From contig OX335652.1 in NCBI GenBank assembly GCA_946894095.1, forward strand, positions 14,779,001 through 14,843,000: a DNA stretch of 64,000 bases. Direction: 5' to 3'. Source of the DNA: Incurvaria masculella. Its lineage: Eukaryota; Arthropoda; Insecta; Lepidoptera; Incurvariidae. The stretch's first letter is position 1; every line of letters begins with the position of its first letter. The translations under genes were made by a program, and so were the position numbers. Shown in pieces: positions 21,320-33,777 of the stretch. The notes beneath the pieces were generated by a model, which made no database searches, had not been told where the DNA came from, and worked only from the letters and a program-made list of their open reading frames with translations.

Positions 21320-22880
21320 GATTATTTTCGGACTTCACATATTTTTTTAAGGAGTTTTTTGTTTACGGTCTCTGTCCTGTACTGGGCAAATTGCCATTAT
21401 CCAGTTTGTGCATTTGATAGTTAACATAGTTTTACTAAACTGCTACTACTGTCTGCCTGTCAATATTATTCAACTTTGTGCGTAGAATGTAGGAGCTCAG
21501 CTAGTTTTCCGAACTCTTTGACTTTGTGGCCATATTTTTGTTTTGTTTTATAGGTCGACACAAAAATTGCCTCAAAGTCCAAGCAGAAAACTAATAGCAG
21601 TTCTAGTGAGGTTTTTCTTTCGTTTGTAGGCTTTATCTAAATCACCCGAAATTCAATTAGAATCTTTCCCGTGAGCACAAAATCAACATGGAAATATTTT
21701 GGTGTACTCTCGGTTCAATAGCAGAGATTATCTTTAATAAGTTCTCCAGAACGCGCCGACCGACGCCAGACAAACATGGCGCTTCCGCAAGAAAATTACC
21801 AAAAATGTACCTTTCTCATTTGGTAATCTACCATCAAACAATGGTTACACGTTTCATATTAAATGCAACACGGCAAGGCTACGTTCGCGCGCTCAAGCGT
21901 ATTAATTCCGTGATGTTCCTACTGGAAAATTATGTATAAGGTTTTTTATTCTAGGGAATTTTATTGCATTTTTTTTTACATTTCATATTACTGGCACTTC
22001 AACGTCTCAATTTAAATCGCAAAATATGTAAATTAACAGGAATTCTCACACACAAATTTGAAACATATTAACCAGCACAACAAAATATTGTGCAAAAATA
22101 CTTTATCATGATTTAGTCTTTGTATCAAAAATGTATTCTCAAATATTTGAAATTTCATGATAATCTTATTGGAGTTTTCACAACAAAACACAATCTGATA
22201 CTAATGTTCTGTGTTCCATCTTTTTTTATTAAAATGTATTAATATTTGCCCAATTTGAGATCACAAAGCATCAGAATTTTTTTTTTTCTTTAAATTATAG
22301 CTAGACCTTTAGTCTTTATATTTACTTATTTGTTTAGAGAAAATGTTTGTGGTTCTTTTTTAATTTAATTAATTAATTTGGTTTTAATTACGCCCTCATC
22401 AAACGACCAAGTCCTTGGCACCAAAATACGCCTTATTGCAAAGAGAGAAGTAAGGTTGATATTGACAGAGATTTTGGCGGGAAAATCTCCGTATTGCAAA
22501 GGGTTAATTTAGGAAAAATACTTACGGATATTCTAGGAGCCGATAATGATTTTTCTCTAGGCTTCAACATGTAGCAATAATCACATTTCCCGATTCGGGA
22601 ATAATTTTGTATTCGGGCTTCAAGCCCTTTGATTCGTTTATTTCGTTTATCTAAAACTTGACTCGGAAATTAAGTCATCCGAGGCGAGGCAAAGTATCAC
22701 GAAGTGAAATCCACACTCCCGCACTCACCCTACTTGGCGTGTCATTAGAATCATACATTTGCCAAAGGTTCAGTTGGTCGACATTGTGAGATGATGGGAG
22801 TATCACTTGCCTATCGTTACAAAGTTTCACAATACAGCGTGCATCATTCTCAACTTATATAAAACAAGAATAATCAAAAT
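21320..22880. other. Upstream of gene B; AT-rich, no gene recognised
   Basis: Presumably contains the promoter of gene B, but no confident TATA or initiator could be fixed. An 83-codon plus-strand frame at 21688-21939 shows no recognisable domain. Confidence 0.4.
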
Positions 22881-22882
22881 CT

Positions 22883-22975
22883 ATTCGTAATTGTCGGAGT
22901 AAACGCGTAACAAACATACAAAAAATATACTCTCGAATTGAGAACATCCTTTTTTTAAGTCGGTTAAAAATCACA
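22883..22975 (+). repeat. Tail fragment of an RTE-like repeat
   Basis: The end CTCGAATTGAGAACATCC..AAGTCGGTTAAAAA matches the fuller copy ending near 35300. It is a common lepidopteran repeat tail (recalled, unverified). Confidence 0.5.
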
Positions 22976-24275
22976 TGGCATTGCAACATCGAAGAGTCAA
23001 CGATAGTTGATAACACCTTCAGTGTTGCCGACGCACTCACTGAATATGATCACGAGCCCGTACCTACTCTGTACCATAATTCAGCTCAATAATATTTCGT
23101 ATAAGCTCATGCAACGGGCTTGAGGTGTAAACTGGATGGAGAGACGCGGCAATTTGTGATCGGCTCAAGAAAGTCCGCAGGCGCATATAGAGAAGGGGAG
23201 CAAGTGTCAAGAAAAATATCGATAATTTTGAGTTTATCAGTGTTGGGCTAGCATAATCGTAGATAAATTATACCTACATTATTGCCCGAAGCGTTATTTT
23301 TAATATGAAATTATCGTTATTTTAGTCATTAGGTAGTTATAAATTTATTTGATAACATTAACAAATGAAAATTTTAAAAACATGAAAAAGAAAAAAAAAC
23401 GAAGACACAAGGGTTAAGAGCCAAGGTTTTAGTCATTTGTGTATACATTGTTTAGTTAAAAAAAATGTAAAACAGATGGAGTGAACATTTTCAATGTCTC
23501 AGAATGATACTTATAAAAATAATTTAATCAAAATAATCACCAAATATTTAGACTCATAATGATAAAAACTAATACTTCAATCGCGAATTTGCATCGTCGC
23601 TATATCAGCTCATAAATACTTTTTATTACATAGCTTTTAAACAATTTAAAGTGTATTAATGATAAATATTTACTAATAAAACTTTAAGTAAAAATCGACA
23701 ACTCATTTGAATATGACATCACTAACAACATTTCCCATTTAACGCTGACAATTGCGGGTGGTTACTTATTCATGAAAATATCGACAAATTATATATTTGT
23801 AAGACCCAAAGCGTGCGCAAAAGGCAAAAGACTCTGTAAAACGCAGTCGCATTTTATCCGAAGAGGGCATATGTTGATCCACGCATATTTTAGATATTTT
23901 TAAAATTAAGATACAAGGTTTGTTGAGGGTAGCATCAAGAAGTTCTGGATGTACTCTATGCTTCAGGCTAAGTAGTTATTGAAGAATCTTTATATTTGCA
24001 AATTTATGGTGTATTTTTTTCGGTATGAGGTCCAATAATTGGTATATTAGTTGTACTCGCGCCTCTTGGACGTGTTTTTTAGAAACATTTAGTCAGTCAG
24101 AAGCCATTTGACTTAATAAATGTTTTAGTCAAGATGATTAAATGTTAAATTAATTTATTTACATGACGACTGGTTGGAAGTTCTACAAAAGCAATACAAA
24201 ATAGAGTGTTTTATAATTACCATGAGAATTTACACACCGTATTCCTGAAGGAATTAGGTGCCATTCCAGCATCTC
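22976..24275. other. AT-rich stretch, nothing recognised
   Basis: Only short frames and A/T runs; no element ends identified. Confidence 0.45.
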
Positions 24276-24279
24276 CCTT

Positions 24280-24545
24280 TATGAGCACATCTACATGGAA
24301 CTGAATGAAAAACACGGACAATTTTTCGACCGTATTTTCATCCAATGCGATGGTATAAACCCAAGTGGGCATTAACCTACTAGGGCAAGGGCTACAGTTT
24401 TATATGGATAACGAAACATGGAATAGCTCACTTTCGCGACTAAATGCGCATATCCAATTTAGAATTAGAAAAAAAATGACCCATGAATGGGGTGGCGATT
24501 TTAATCCAGACCACCGGAATGCAAGGCAGGTCCTCGCTACAAGTC
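24280..24545 (-). mobile_element. tRNA-derived SINE, diverged copy
   Basis: Contains CCCTTTATGAGCACATCTAC, GAATGAAAAACACGGACAAT and the head remnant GGAATGCAAGGCAGGTCCTC. Part of the body is deleted. Confidence 0.6.
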
Positions 24546-24609
24546 GTTAAAAAGAATATGATTACCATCCTAAAAAATAATTTAAGAGACCAAAATAGAA
24601 GGTATGGAT

Positions 24610-24905
24610 AAAAACCGGCCAAATGCAAGTCAGACTCGCACACGAAGGGTTCCATACAATCGTAAATTTTTTTTAAAAAACAAATCAGATTTTTTGTATG
24701 GGGCCCACTTTCATTAATATTATTTAATTATTTTACTTATTTGTTGTTATAGCGGTAAAATAAATACATACCGTGTGAAAATTTCAGCTGCCTACCTATT
24801 ACGGTTCATGAGATACAGCCCTGTGAGAGACGGACGGACGGACGGACAGCGAAGGTTTACTAATAGGGTTCCGTTGACACCGTTTGGGTACGGAACCCTA
24901 AAAAA
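24610..24905 (+). mobile_element. GGTTCCGTACC-family repeat, copy 1
   Basis: The element runs from AAAACCGGCCAAATGCAAGTC to GGGTACGGAACCCTA. Internal landmarks are TTGTTGTTATAGCGG, GAAAATTTCAGCTGCC and a (GGAC)n tract. Eleven copies occur in this window in both orientations. It encodes no protein; frames within it are not genes. Confidence 0.8.
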
Positions 24906-25027
24906 GGTTATTTTAGTTACACCACCAGAACCTCGAGTGCACAATTAAGGATACAAACATCTTTTTGTGCTACAACTTTTTTGGTCGGTTCTTATTTTGG
25001 CCAGGAAGTCTCATGGCGAGGTGTACG

Positions 25028-25344
25028 AAAAAAACCGGCCAAATGCGAGTCGCACTCGCACACGAAGGGTTCCGTACCATCGCACAAAATTTACAAAAAA
25101 AAACAGGTTTTTTGTATGGGGAACCCCCTTTCATTATTATTATTTAATAATGTTACCTATTTGTTGTTATAGCGGCAAAATTAATACATAATCTGTGAAA
25201 ATTTCAGCTTCTTACTTGTTACGGTTCATGGGATACAGCCCTGTGACAGACGGATGAACTGACGGACCGGCAGACGGACGGACGGACAGAGGATGCTTAG
25301 TAATAGGGTTCCGTTTTTACCCTTTGGGTACGGAACCCTAAAAA
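25028..25344 (+). mobile_element. GGTTCCGTACC-family repeat, copy 2
   Basis: Same landmarks as copy 1, only about 120 bp downstream and in the same orientation. Full length, with CTCGCACACGAAGGGTTCCG at the left and GGGTACGGAACCCTA at the right. Confidence 0.85.
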
Positions 25345-27240
25345 GTGTACAGTGCCGCAAAATAACCATTAAAATTCGCTCAACGTACTGTATCCCCTCG
25401 CTCATAAAACTTGATTCCCCGCTTGACAATTTGGAAAAAGTTAATCTGTATAACTTTTGATTCTCCGTTGTTCAGTTTATTCCTCTAGACTGTTGAACTC
25501 CTCGAAAGGACTTAGATTGAAGGAATTAATTCGATCTCGTTTTCATCCCGCTCTGAATTACAATTGGCTTAAGTGGAAATAAACCGCTTACTGAAGGCCC
25601 AGCCTTACCTATATACTTTGTTCAATTTCTTAGAAAATTGTTCGGTAATGTCTGAGCGGACTTGGATTTATTGCATTTTCTAAATTAAATCTTAAAATTT
25701 GAGGAACGAAAACATAGCTATGAAAATTTGACAGCAGTAAATGTAGATTTATTTTGGAGTTCGTTTAATAATCCCGTAAATATGTCGGTGTTGCCTCATT
25801 GTCTGTGTACCTTCCGGTCCATGCGTCTGCACAACAAACGTCTTTCTTATGAACCCTATTTCTTCCATCCCAGGTCATTCAACTTCGTGTTATTTGGACT
25901 AATCAAGTGATACTACAGTAAAATCGCATCAAAATCAGGTAAGTACATTTTGAAATTATAAGCAGACTCGATCACTCCACCTCACCACTTGTAGGTACAT
26001 GTATCTGTACTATTACTACTTTTAATAATGGCGTACTCTTAATTAGCAATAATGGTGTACTCTTAATTACGTAATAAATGAACAATTAAGAGCAATAAGT
26101 CGGCTTATTGAATATACAAATTTTATAGAAAATCTCGGAAATATTTTTAACATGTTTTTGAAAGTACTAGGTGATCTAATTTGAAATGACGTTTCAAAAA
26201 TGCATAGGAAAGCACTTTTTTAACATTTTGCAATTCGAGATAATCTTTTGGTTTGTCCACACATTTTCAACACCAACAAAAGGCTTCCGGCTTTTTCCTC
26301 CAAAATCATCACGCGGAATCAATAAATATAGTATTTAATTTATATCCTAATAAACGTAAAATTTTTGTACAGTATAACCATTTAATTTTACTCATTGGCG
26401 ATAAATTATGGAAAAGATCATTTCATGGTGCATAAAAAACGTTGAGTTGCAATTTTGTGCACATTCGTGACCAGACATTTGATTTGGTTTGATGTGATTT
26501 TATGCGATAAATTTTAGGAGCCTTATAAATAAGAATCAATATATATTTTAATGTACTTTAATCATACCGCACGTTATCAACTTCGTAGATTCACCAGTTA
26601 ACATTTAAAAGTTCTAATCAAAACTCTTCAATCATTAACAAAAGTTAAATCGTGCACGTACATATATCGGTAACGTGGAATGTGTTATCGTCGGATCCGT
26701 AGAAATATAATGATATACCAAAATATAACATTTATAAAACGACCACATCCAAAAGCCAATGAACATCAGTTACGCGGGTGGGGCTTGATCAATGATCATC
26801 CGGAATCCATACTCTGCCCTGACGTGCCTAATAAAGGGTTCTTACCTCGATCTAGATCGTCACTGGGAAGCCAAGCTCTGTGGCCACGGATCAGAGTCAC
26901 ACAACGAGCGACGCGAAAGCGATATTAGGACATTATTCAGTTCTAGTATCTAATGTCTCTATAATCGTGAACAATTAAATAATCGCTCTAATCGTATATT
27001 CGTCAGTGTAATCCGATAGTGAACCGGTTCAGCACGTCTGATTTCTTGAAGTTGGTTTTGAACTAAATGGTATACTGTATGTTGTTGATTATATAAAATT
27101 GATTTGTCTATTCATCTGTTCATTGGCTATAATGTTTGCAACATTTGGCAGAGGAATACCTTGAGGTATGTATACTTTTAATTTAAATGGCATCAGCCTA
27201 ATTTTAATTTTTTTTGAACTTTTCTTTGTGATTTTACTGC
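25345..27240. other. AT-rich stretch, no gene recognised
   Basis: Contains a small local duplication (AATGGYGTACTCTTAATTA at about 26028 and 26052). No coding evidence. Confidence 0.4.
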
Positions 27241-27246
27241 TGTTAT

Positions 27247-27545
27247 TTCCCTTTATGAGCACGGCTACATTAACTGGATGGAAAACACGGACAATTTTTC
27301 ACTGCCGCTTTGACCATCTTTTTATCCTATGCGATGGTACCAACCCGGGCGGGCTTAACCCTACCACCTAGCAGGGAAGGGGACCTACAGTTTTACATGG
27401 ATTCCGAACCATGGATCAGCTCGCATTCTTGACGAAATGCACTTATCGAACTCAGAAAGAGAAAGAAAGTGGTGCATGTCGGAATTGAACCCAGACCTCT
27501 GGTACGCTAGGCCAGTCCCCGCGCCACTAGGCTACGAGCCGCACA
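27247..27545 (-). mobile_element. tRNA-derived SINE, well-preserved copy
   Basis: Read on the minus strand it has the tRNA-like head CGTAGCCTAGTGGCGCGGGG with A box TAGCCTAGTGGCG and B box GGGTTCAATTCC. The body and the terminal GCTCATAAAGGGAA follow. It is useful as the reference copy for this family. Confidence 0.8.
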
Positions 27546-28185
27546 ATTTTTCTCCATATACATCGATTTGTTAACCAAACATTTCAGCATAGAACAGGCA
27601 GGTTTGACCTGCGGCCACGCGCGCCGCTACGATGTGTACCCTAAAATTGAATCTGAAATCAATATTGGGTTACACATAGCGTGTGAGACTCCTAACCGTT
27701 TTTATCCACAATCGTGCGCCGCCGGGTAACCCGACACTGACCTGTGGACAACCGTCGCCGCTCCAGTGGAGCTGCAGCGTGCTCCGGTTCTCGTGAGAGC
27801 AATGACATTAGACCATTAATGCCACCTACTGGGGTGATCGAGTGCGGTGGAAAGTGCGGGAGAAAGTTTTTTATTTTGGGTCAATCCTGAGTTTCGAGGC
27901 TCGGGTAAATATGTCGGCGGATGAGGAATCGACTGACCTTAATATAGCCACATGTTGGTTATGCATATCAGCCTTATTTAGAGAACCAGGTTTAATTATA
28001 TGGGTCCCTCGGTGGGATAGTTTCCCAGTAAAGTTTAAGGTCACATTCCTCATATACCTACTATGCGATTGAATGATTTTGTCCAGATTTGCCAGATGAC
28101 AGTTTGCCGAACTCTTACATTGAATATAATTAGGTTGAGACATAGGATTTTTTATCTATCTGGACATTTATAGCTAATACAAAAA
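27546..28185. other. Moderately GC-rich single-copy-looking stretch
   Basis: GC content rises at 27600-27850 (CCGGGTAACCCGACACTGAC and similar), but no frame can be recognised as coding. Confidence 0.35.
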
Positions 28186-28189
28186 CTGT

Positions 28190-28550
28190 TGGTTTACTGG
28201 GATACTACCCAACTTACCGCATCCCCGAAAGAATTAGGGAAGGGCCATGCCAGGCCCTTCCCTATATGAGCACGCCTACATTGAACTGGATGGAAAACAC
28301 GGATATTGTTTTTTTGCCGTTACGACCATCTTTCATCCAATTTGAGGATATCAACACGAGCGAGCTTAACCCTACCACCTAGAAGTGGAAAAGGAATTTC
28401 AATTTTAAATGGATTCATTTCAGGTTTCATTTGTTACAAAATGCTCTTACCCAATTCAGAAAGAGAAATAAAGTGGTGAATCAATGGGGACACTATTGAC
28501 CTCTGGTATAAAAACAAGTCCGCGCGCCCCTGAACTACGAACCGCTCAAA
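28190..28550 (-). mobile_element. tRNA-derived SINE, copy with extended tail
   Basis: The body and diverged head match the family. On the left it keeps the tail TACTACCCAACTTACCGCAT and GGGCCATGCCAGGCCCTTCC, absent from shorter copies. Confidence 0.7.
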
Positions 28551-28608
28551 ACATAGACAATTCGTAATCGAGCTTCGATGTGTTTTCTATGAATTCGGAG
28601 TAATAGAA

Positions 28609-28852
28609 GAAACCGGCCAAGTGCAACTCGGACTCGCACGCGAAGTGTGTATGGAACAAGATTTAACAAAAAAAATCGTGTTTATTGTATGGGACCCCTT
28701 TGAATTTTTATTATTATTTTATTTTACCTATTTGTTGTTGTAGCGGCAAAATAAATACACACTCTGCGAAAATTTCAGCTGCGTACCTATTACGGTTAAT
28801 GAGATACAGCCATGCGACAGACGGGCGGACGGACGGGTACGGAACCCTAAAA
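28609..28852 (+). mobile_element. GGTTCCGTACC-family repeat, copy 3 (internally deleted)
   Basis: Starts AAACCGGCCAAGTGCAACTC and ends GGGTACGGAACCCTAAAA. The (GGAC) tract runs straight into the terminal GGGTACGG, so a ~45-bp segment is missing. Confidence 0.8.
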
Positions 28853-29221
28853 GTAATGCAATCTCTGCCGTACTTTTCAGAAACAAAAAAAAAACATAAA
28901 ACGTTCAGTGCCAGTTGTAGTTGCAGTGCAAAATTAATTTTAAAAAAATCCAAAACTTCTACGCTCAACGTTCACATTTTTAAAGAAACACACTATTTCA
29001 GGTATAATAATGAGGATAGGCGAATCTGAAATTCATAGTCATATGTTACACCAAGAGCTAGGCAATCAGTAGCGATCGAGGTAATTCTCTCTGTGTTTGT
29101 TCATACGCAATTAACCACATCGAGCAAACAGAGTTTGGTGAACGGTATTGTCAATCGAATGTTGATTGAATACTGAATGTCAGGTCACGTTGTTCAAACA
29201 TTGGTTCTGGAGACTATATAT

Positions 29222-29638
29222 TTAATCAAATTGCGTAATTTTAAAGATGCCTGCAGCAGTGAGTCCCATAGTAGATACCATAGTATGAAGTAACATGAAA
29301 AAAAAAACATTGACCAAATATGTCCTGTTTCGGAGATTCCACCCAAAATAACAAATAATCAATACATTATCGGCTGGTTTCCACGGGCATTGCATCGATT
29401 GATATCGTAATACCATATGATTCATAAATACAAAGTCAAATAACTGGAACCGACTGACCAGCAAACAGACTGACAACGAACTTGATCCTTTTTTTATTTG
29501 GACAGAACTGTAAAACATATAAAATTTATTCTTCAGTATTTTGCGCATTCCCTTTAAGCTAAAATTAATTTGTTGAATACCTGCGGTCAGAGAACTATTG
29601 TAAATGGAGAGTTCGTCAATATTGGAGGTAATTGACAA
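29222..29638 (-). pseudogene. Open frame with weak resemblance to an odorant-receptor C-terminus
   Basis: A 138-codon minus-strand frame ends WNLRNRTYLVNVFF...GLTAAGIFKI. The spacing of W, NR and LTAAGIFKI recalls the last transmembrane region of insect odorant receptors. The usual downstream exon is not found, the N-terminal part does not look receptor-like, and the match rests on a few residues. Treat as a speculative fragment. Confidence 0.15.
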
Positions 29639-30435
29639 CCGCTCCCTAATTAACTGCAGTGTCTATTAATTTATTAGTAATAACAGGAGACCTTAATTTA
29701 TTTAACGGGTTATCACCCGCTAAAATTAAAATACAGATAGCCTACAAGTCTAGACTACATTTTTTTTCGATTATAATTGTATTGAAACTACATATTATGT
29801 TCTTTATCGCATGTTAAGTGGATGGTTACATGGGAAAAAGTATACGAGCGACACTTTCTGCCGCAGACCGGTCAAGCCATATTGATCTACGTTCGAAATG
29901 ATAACACCGTTACCTGTCTCCTTCTTCGCTTGTCTTCTTCTTCGTGAAATAGAAGACAGGTATAGTGTTAACCTTCCGACCGTAATTCAATACAATTCGT
30001 TGGGACCGAAATGCATACGAAGACCTCTCACACAGTGTGCGTCTTCTTTAACTTGACGAATAGCACGTATTTTTTTAATAATTTGCCTGATATTTTTATT
30101 ATTTTGTCTGGTTTTCTAATATCCTTAAAAGAAGTAATTTGGATGTGGCATTTAGCTGAATTTGTTTTCTTTGTGCCTAAATCTCAAATATCAAACACAA
30201 ATGAATGGCGGAGTTCGCATAAAAAATATTCGCACCTAACCTATCACGTTGTGCCCATCACACGAACCAATAGGGCACATACCGTGCATCAACACTCTCA
30301 CACAATATTTTGAAGTTGCAGCGGATAAATATCGAGTCGTGACGGAAATCACACGATAGAGCGATAGTCAGTTGATACAAACATTTATTAGTATAGAACA
30401 TTTTGAGAATTGTATTTCTATAAAATAATTTGTAT
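29639..30435. other. No gene recognised
   Basis: A 100-codon plus-strand frame at 30011-30313 has no recognisable domain. Otherwise AT-rich. Confidence 0.4.
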
Positions 30436-30439
30436 TAAC

Positions 30440-30615
30440 GAATGTGGTATGTACGAATCGACCGTGGAGCAAGGACACTAATGATAAAACATTCCTCTTA
30501 AAAATAACTACTTCATTAATATTACTTCAAGGCTGGACCCGAACCAGCATAGCATACCATCTGCGATCTCTTCCTTCGCAGTTGATTCTAAGTACATACA
30601 TATCACATTCGTTGA
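30440..30615 (-). mobile_element. tRNA-like SINE/MITE with inverted ends
   Basis: The ends ACGAATGTGGTATGTACGAAT and AGTACATACATATCACATTC are inverted and diverged. Inside is TCGACCGTGGAGCAAGGACA, shared with the 10-kb hairpin. On the minus strand a B-box-like GGTTCGGGTCC is present. It is the most complete member of this family in the window. Confidence 0.6.
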
Positions 30616-31520
30616 AATAAACTACGTACTTGCTTAGTACAAACATGTATATTTATTTGTATAAGTATATATATTTTTTTCGACAAGAAGACACATTTTC
30701 TAGACAACATTATAAGAATGGATATAATTCGATGTTCAATGGTGTATTCTTTTTTATTACCTCTCCAAAAGTATTATTACTAAAACGAATTTAGAAATTA
30801 ATGCAAAAACAAAAATAAATGCTGTTCGCAAGCATTTTAAATTAAATAATTTAACGTCTATATAAATTAAATGTAACACAATATATTTGTACTATGAAGG
30901 GTTGTCCATCAATAATATTACAAATTATGTGTTTTATAATTTGAACATGTACAGCTTCATCAGCGTTACAACAAATCTGGAATCCGTTAAGGCGATTAAG
31001 TTAAATTAAATTATAGTTTTTAACTTTGTGGTGAAACACTGAGTCTCGAACATCTTTCCAAAATTACAAGCACTAAAAAAACATATTTCAGAACCGGCTG
31101 TGATTATACATTTCATTTTACCTTCAAAGCTGTCGTTTCAACATATCGTAAGTATCCTCTTCAACAGCGACTTTTCGCTGTTAACACGTAACGAGGTGTG
31201 GAGTATAGCCTCACCGGTCATGATCATGTCTTACCGAGTTATTCGCCGACCACTGACCCCTGACTCGACTGTAAAGAGCCTATATCTGGACCTCTCTACT
31301 TTAAAATTCAACTTTACAGTGTAGCCGCGAAGGTAGAGTTTGAAGCTCGAGATTCAATTTTAAATTACTTTTCGCGGCGAACGCGAGAAACGTCGGCACT
31401 GGCGATAATTTGTATGCTTCATTGTAGTATTATCTCTACGGCGAGTGAAAAAAGGAATGAGAGGTTTTTTGATATGTGTACGTGGCAATTATTACGTGTA
31501 TGCGCATATTTCAATGTGTC
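30616..31520. other. AT-rich stretch, no gene recognised
   Basis: No element ends or coding evidence. A 74-codon frame at 31100-31324 shows no recognisable domain. Confidence 0.4.
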
Positions 31521-31800
31521 TTTTTAGGGTTCCGTACCCAAAGGGTGCCAACGGAACCCTATTACCAAGCCTCCACTGTCCGTCCGTCCGTCTGTCACAG
31601 GGCTGTATCTCAGTAACCGTAACAGATAGACAGCTGAAATTTTCATAGAGTGTGTATTTATTTTGCCGCTATAACAACAAATAGGTAAGATTAAAAAATA
31701 ATTAAAATTAAAGCTTAAAGTGTTTTTTTTTTGTTTTACAACTTTTACTATGATACGGAACACTTCGTGTACGAGTCCGACTCGCACTTGGCCGGTTTTT
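31521..31800 (-). mobile_element. GGTTCCGTACC-family repeat, copy 4
   Basis: Inverted orientation: TTTTTAGGGTTCCGTACCCA to CGCACTTGGCCGGTTTTT. Full length with the (GTCC)n tract. Confidence 0.85.
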
Positions 31801-31902
31801 ATACACGAGGGAGGTGAAGAACCACGTATTTCTAGTTTGTTAACACTGGCGCCAATTGAACACAATTATCAACAATAAACAACGCCTTTTTTTATTCAAT
31901 AC

Positions 31903-32533
31903 TAGCGGCCCGCTCCGGCTTCGCACGGGTATGAAATATATCTGAATGGCTCCCGCCGCCCCGTCCGGCCGGTACCGCCGCAAACGCTACGTCCCGCAAT
32001 TTTTAAATCTGTAATATCTTCGAAAATATTTATTTAAATCATATGCTGTAATGGGCCATATAGATCTATATTAAATCAACAATGTATTAAGATATTTAAT
32101 TGGATAAGGATTAATGCTGTATTGGTTAAAATCGCTTCGAAAATTAGCCATAATTTGTCGTAAAAAGTAAATGACAATAAAATGTTATTGTGGGATATCC
32201 ATAAGAGATAGAAATATACCATCGCGGAGTTTACTGTAGACCTTTTCAATGTGTACAATACTTAGTACATTATTTTGATAAATCTCGTAGGGTTCAGCCT
32301 GCGTTTGCAATGTAAGCGGAAAAAAATATTTTTTTACGACATGACATTGGAAACCTCAAAAATAACAGTACTTCTCCACTATTTAAAGCATGTTATTATA
32401 CATATAAGCCTTCCTCTTCAATCACTCTATCTATTAAAAAAAACCGCATCAAAATCCGTTGCTTAGTTTTAAAGATTTAAGCATACATGGGGATATAGGG
32501 ACAGAGAAAGCGACTTTGTTTTATACTATCTAG
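31903..32533 (+). mobile_element. RTE-like/unclassified retroelement copy
   Basis: Starts CTAGCGGCCCGCTCCGGCTTC and ends CGACTTTGTTTTATACTATCTAGTGA after AAACCGCATCAAAATCCGTT. These termini are typical of an abundant lepidopteran repeat (recalled). No reverse transcriptase is encoded in this short copy. Confidence 0.6.
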
Positions 32534-33045
32534 TGATTTGACAAATCTCGTAGGGTTCAGCCTGCGTTTGCAATGTAAGCGGAAAAATGATTTTTTAAGC
32601 TATTGCATAGCTTCTATCGAGGGCCTTGAGCGCGGGGACCGAATCCAGAAATTCCGTCACGAAAAAAAACCTCACGCTCCCCACTCCAACGGGCGATGCC
32701 GGTAGCGCTACTTCACACCAGGGGGAGCGGGGCCGGGGGCGGCGGCGGGAGCGGCGGCGGGGGCGGGCCGGCATAACTTGATACAAAATGCTATGCAATA
32801 GCTTTACCGCGGCAGTCCCCGAGTGCCACACGTCTTTTTTTATGACATCACATTGGAAACCTCAAAAATAACAGTATTTTTCCACTATTTAATGGATGTT
32901 ATTATACATATAAACCTTCCTCTTTAATCCCTCTATCTATTAAAAAAAACCGCATCAAAATCCGTTGCGTAGTTTTAAAGATTTAAGCGAACATGGGGAT
33001 ATAGGGACAGAGAAAGCGACTTTGTTTTATACTATGTAGTGAAGA
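32534..33045 (+). mobile_element. Second, partly duplicated copy of the same repeat with a GC-rich insert
   Basis: AATCTCGTAGGGTTCAGCCT (32541) repeats the segment at 32280, and 32843-33041 repeats 32337-32533. Between them lies a GC-rich insert (32597-32804). The unit thus looks like a tandem partial duplication followed by an insertion. Confidence 0.65.
32597..32804. mobile_element. GC-rich insert with perfect 15-bp inverted ends
   Basis: The ends AAGCTATTGCATAGC (32597-32611) and GCTATGCAATAGCTT (32790-32804) are perfect inverted repeats. The interior GATGCCGGTAGCGCTACTTC and GGGGGAGCGGGGCCGGGGGC also occurs inside both Helitron-like copies (about 2089 and 11590). A 78-codon frame here is compositional. 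Confidence 0.6.
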
Positions 33046-33064
33046 ATGGACAATACTGCACCTT

Positions 33065-33375
33065 ATATATTATGATTTAAGCCCAAAACACCAGATAATA
33101 CCACGTTCCATGCCAATACCTCTCTTATATTGCACGGAAACATTGAACTACAAAGAAAACACAAAAAAATGTAATTGCCGCTTCATCCATCTTTACTTCA
33201 ATACGATGGTACAAACTAAAGCAAGATCAACCCTTTATCACCTCGTAAGCAAAAAGGAATGCATACAGTTTTACGTGGAAACCTAATGATAAACTCAACG
33301 GTCAAGCGGTCACTGATCGCAACTAATATTGCTTAACTCGATTATGTAAAACCGCAGCTTCCCGCCACGGGGCTA
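33065..33375 (-). mobile_element. tRNA-derived SINE, heavily diverged copy
   Basis: It follows the order of the SINE body (CAATACGATGGTACAAACTA, TCACCTCG, head remnant CCCGCCACGGGGCTACC), but with many substitutions. Confidence 0.5.
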
Positions 33376-33450
33376 CCGAAGCGACATTATTTGAACCAAA
33401 TTTCTTAGTGTTTTCTTATTACCATCTTATTCGGTGTACGAGATAAACTT

Positions 33451-33777
33451 AAAAAACCAGCCAAGTGCGAGTCCGGCTCGCACACGAAGGGTTCCGTACC
33501 ATCGTATGAGATTTAACTAAAAAAACACGTTTTCTTGTGTGTTTTTTTTATTTGCAATTTTTTTTATTTTACATTTTTTTTGTTATAGCGGAAAAATAAA
33601 TACACAATCTGTCAAAATTTCAGCTGCCTATCTATTACGGTTCATAAGATACAGCCCTGTGACAGACGGACAGACGGACGGACGAACGGACGGACGGACG
33701 GACGGAAGGACGGACGGACAGCGGAGTCTAAGTAATACGGTTCCGTTGGCAACTTTTGGGTACGGAACCCTAAAAAG
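33451..33777 (+). mobile_element. GGTTCCGTACC-family repeat, copy 5
   Basis: Full-length copy with the longest plus-strand (GGAC)n tract (about 33665-33720). Confidence 0.85.

Noticed and set aside
24965..25191. Overlapping 60-74 codon frames
   Set aside because: They lie in and next to a GGTTCCGTACC-family repeat and recur with it (also 28685, 31524, 33539, 45675, 52910).
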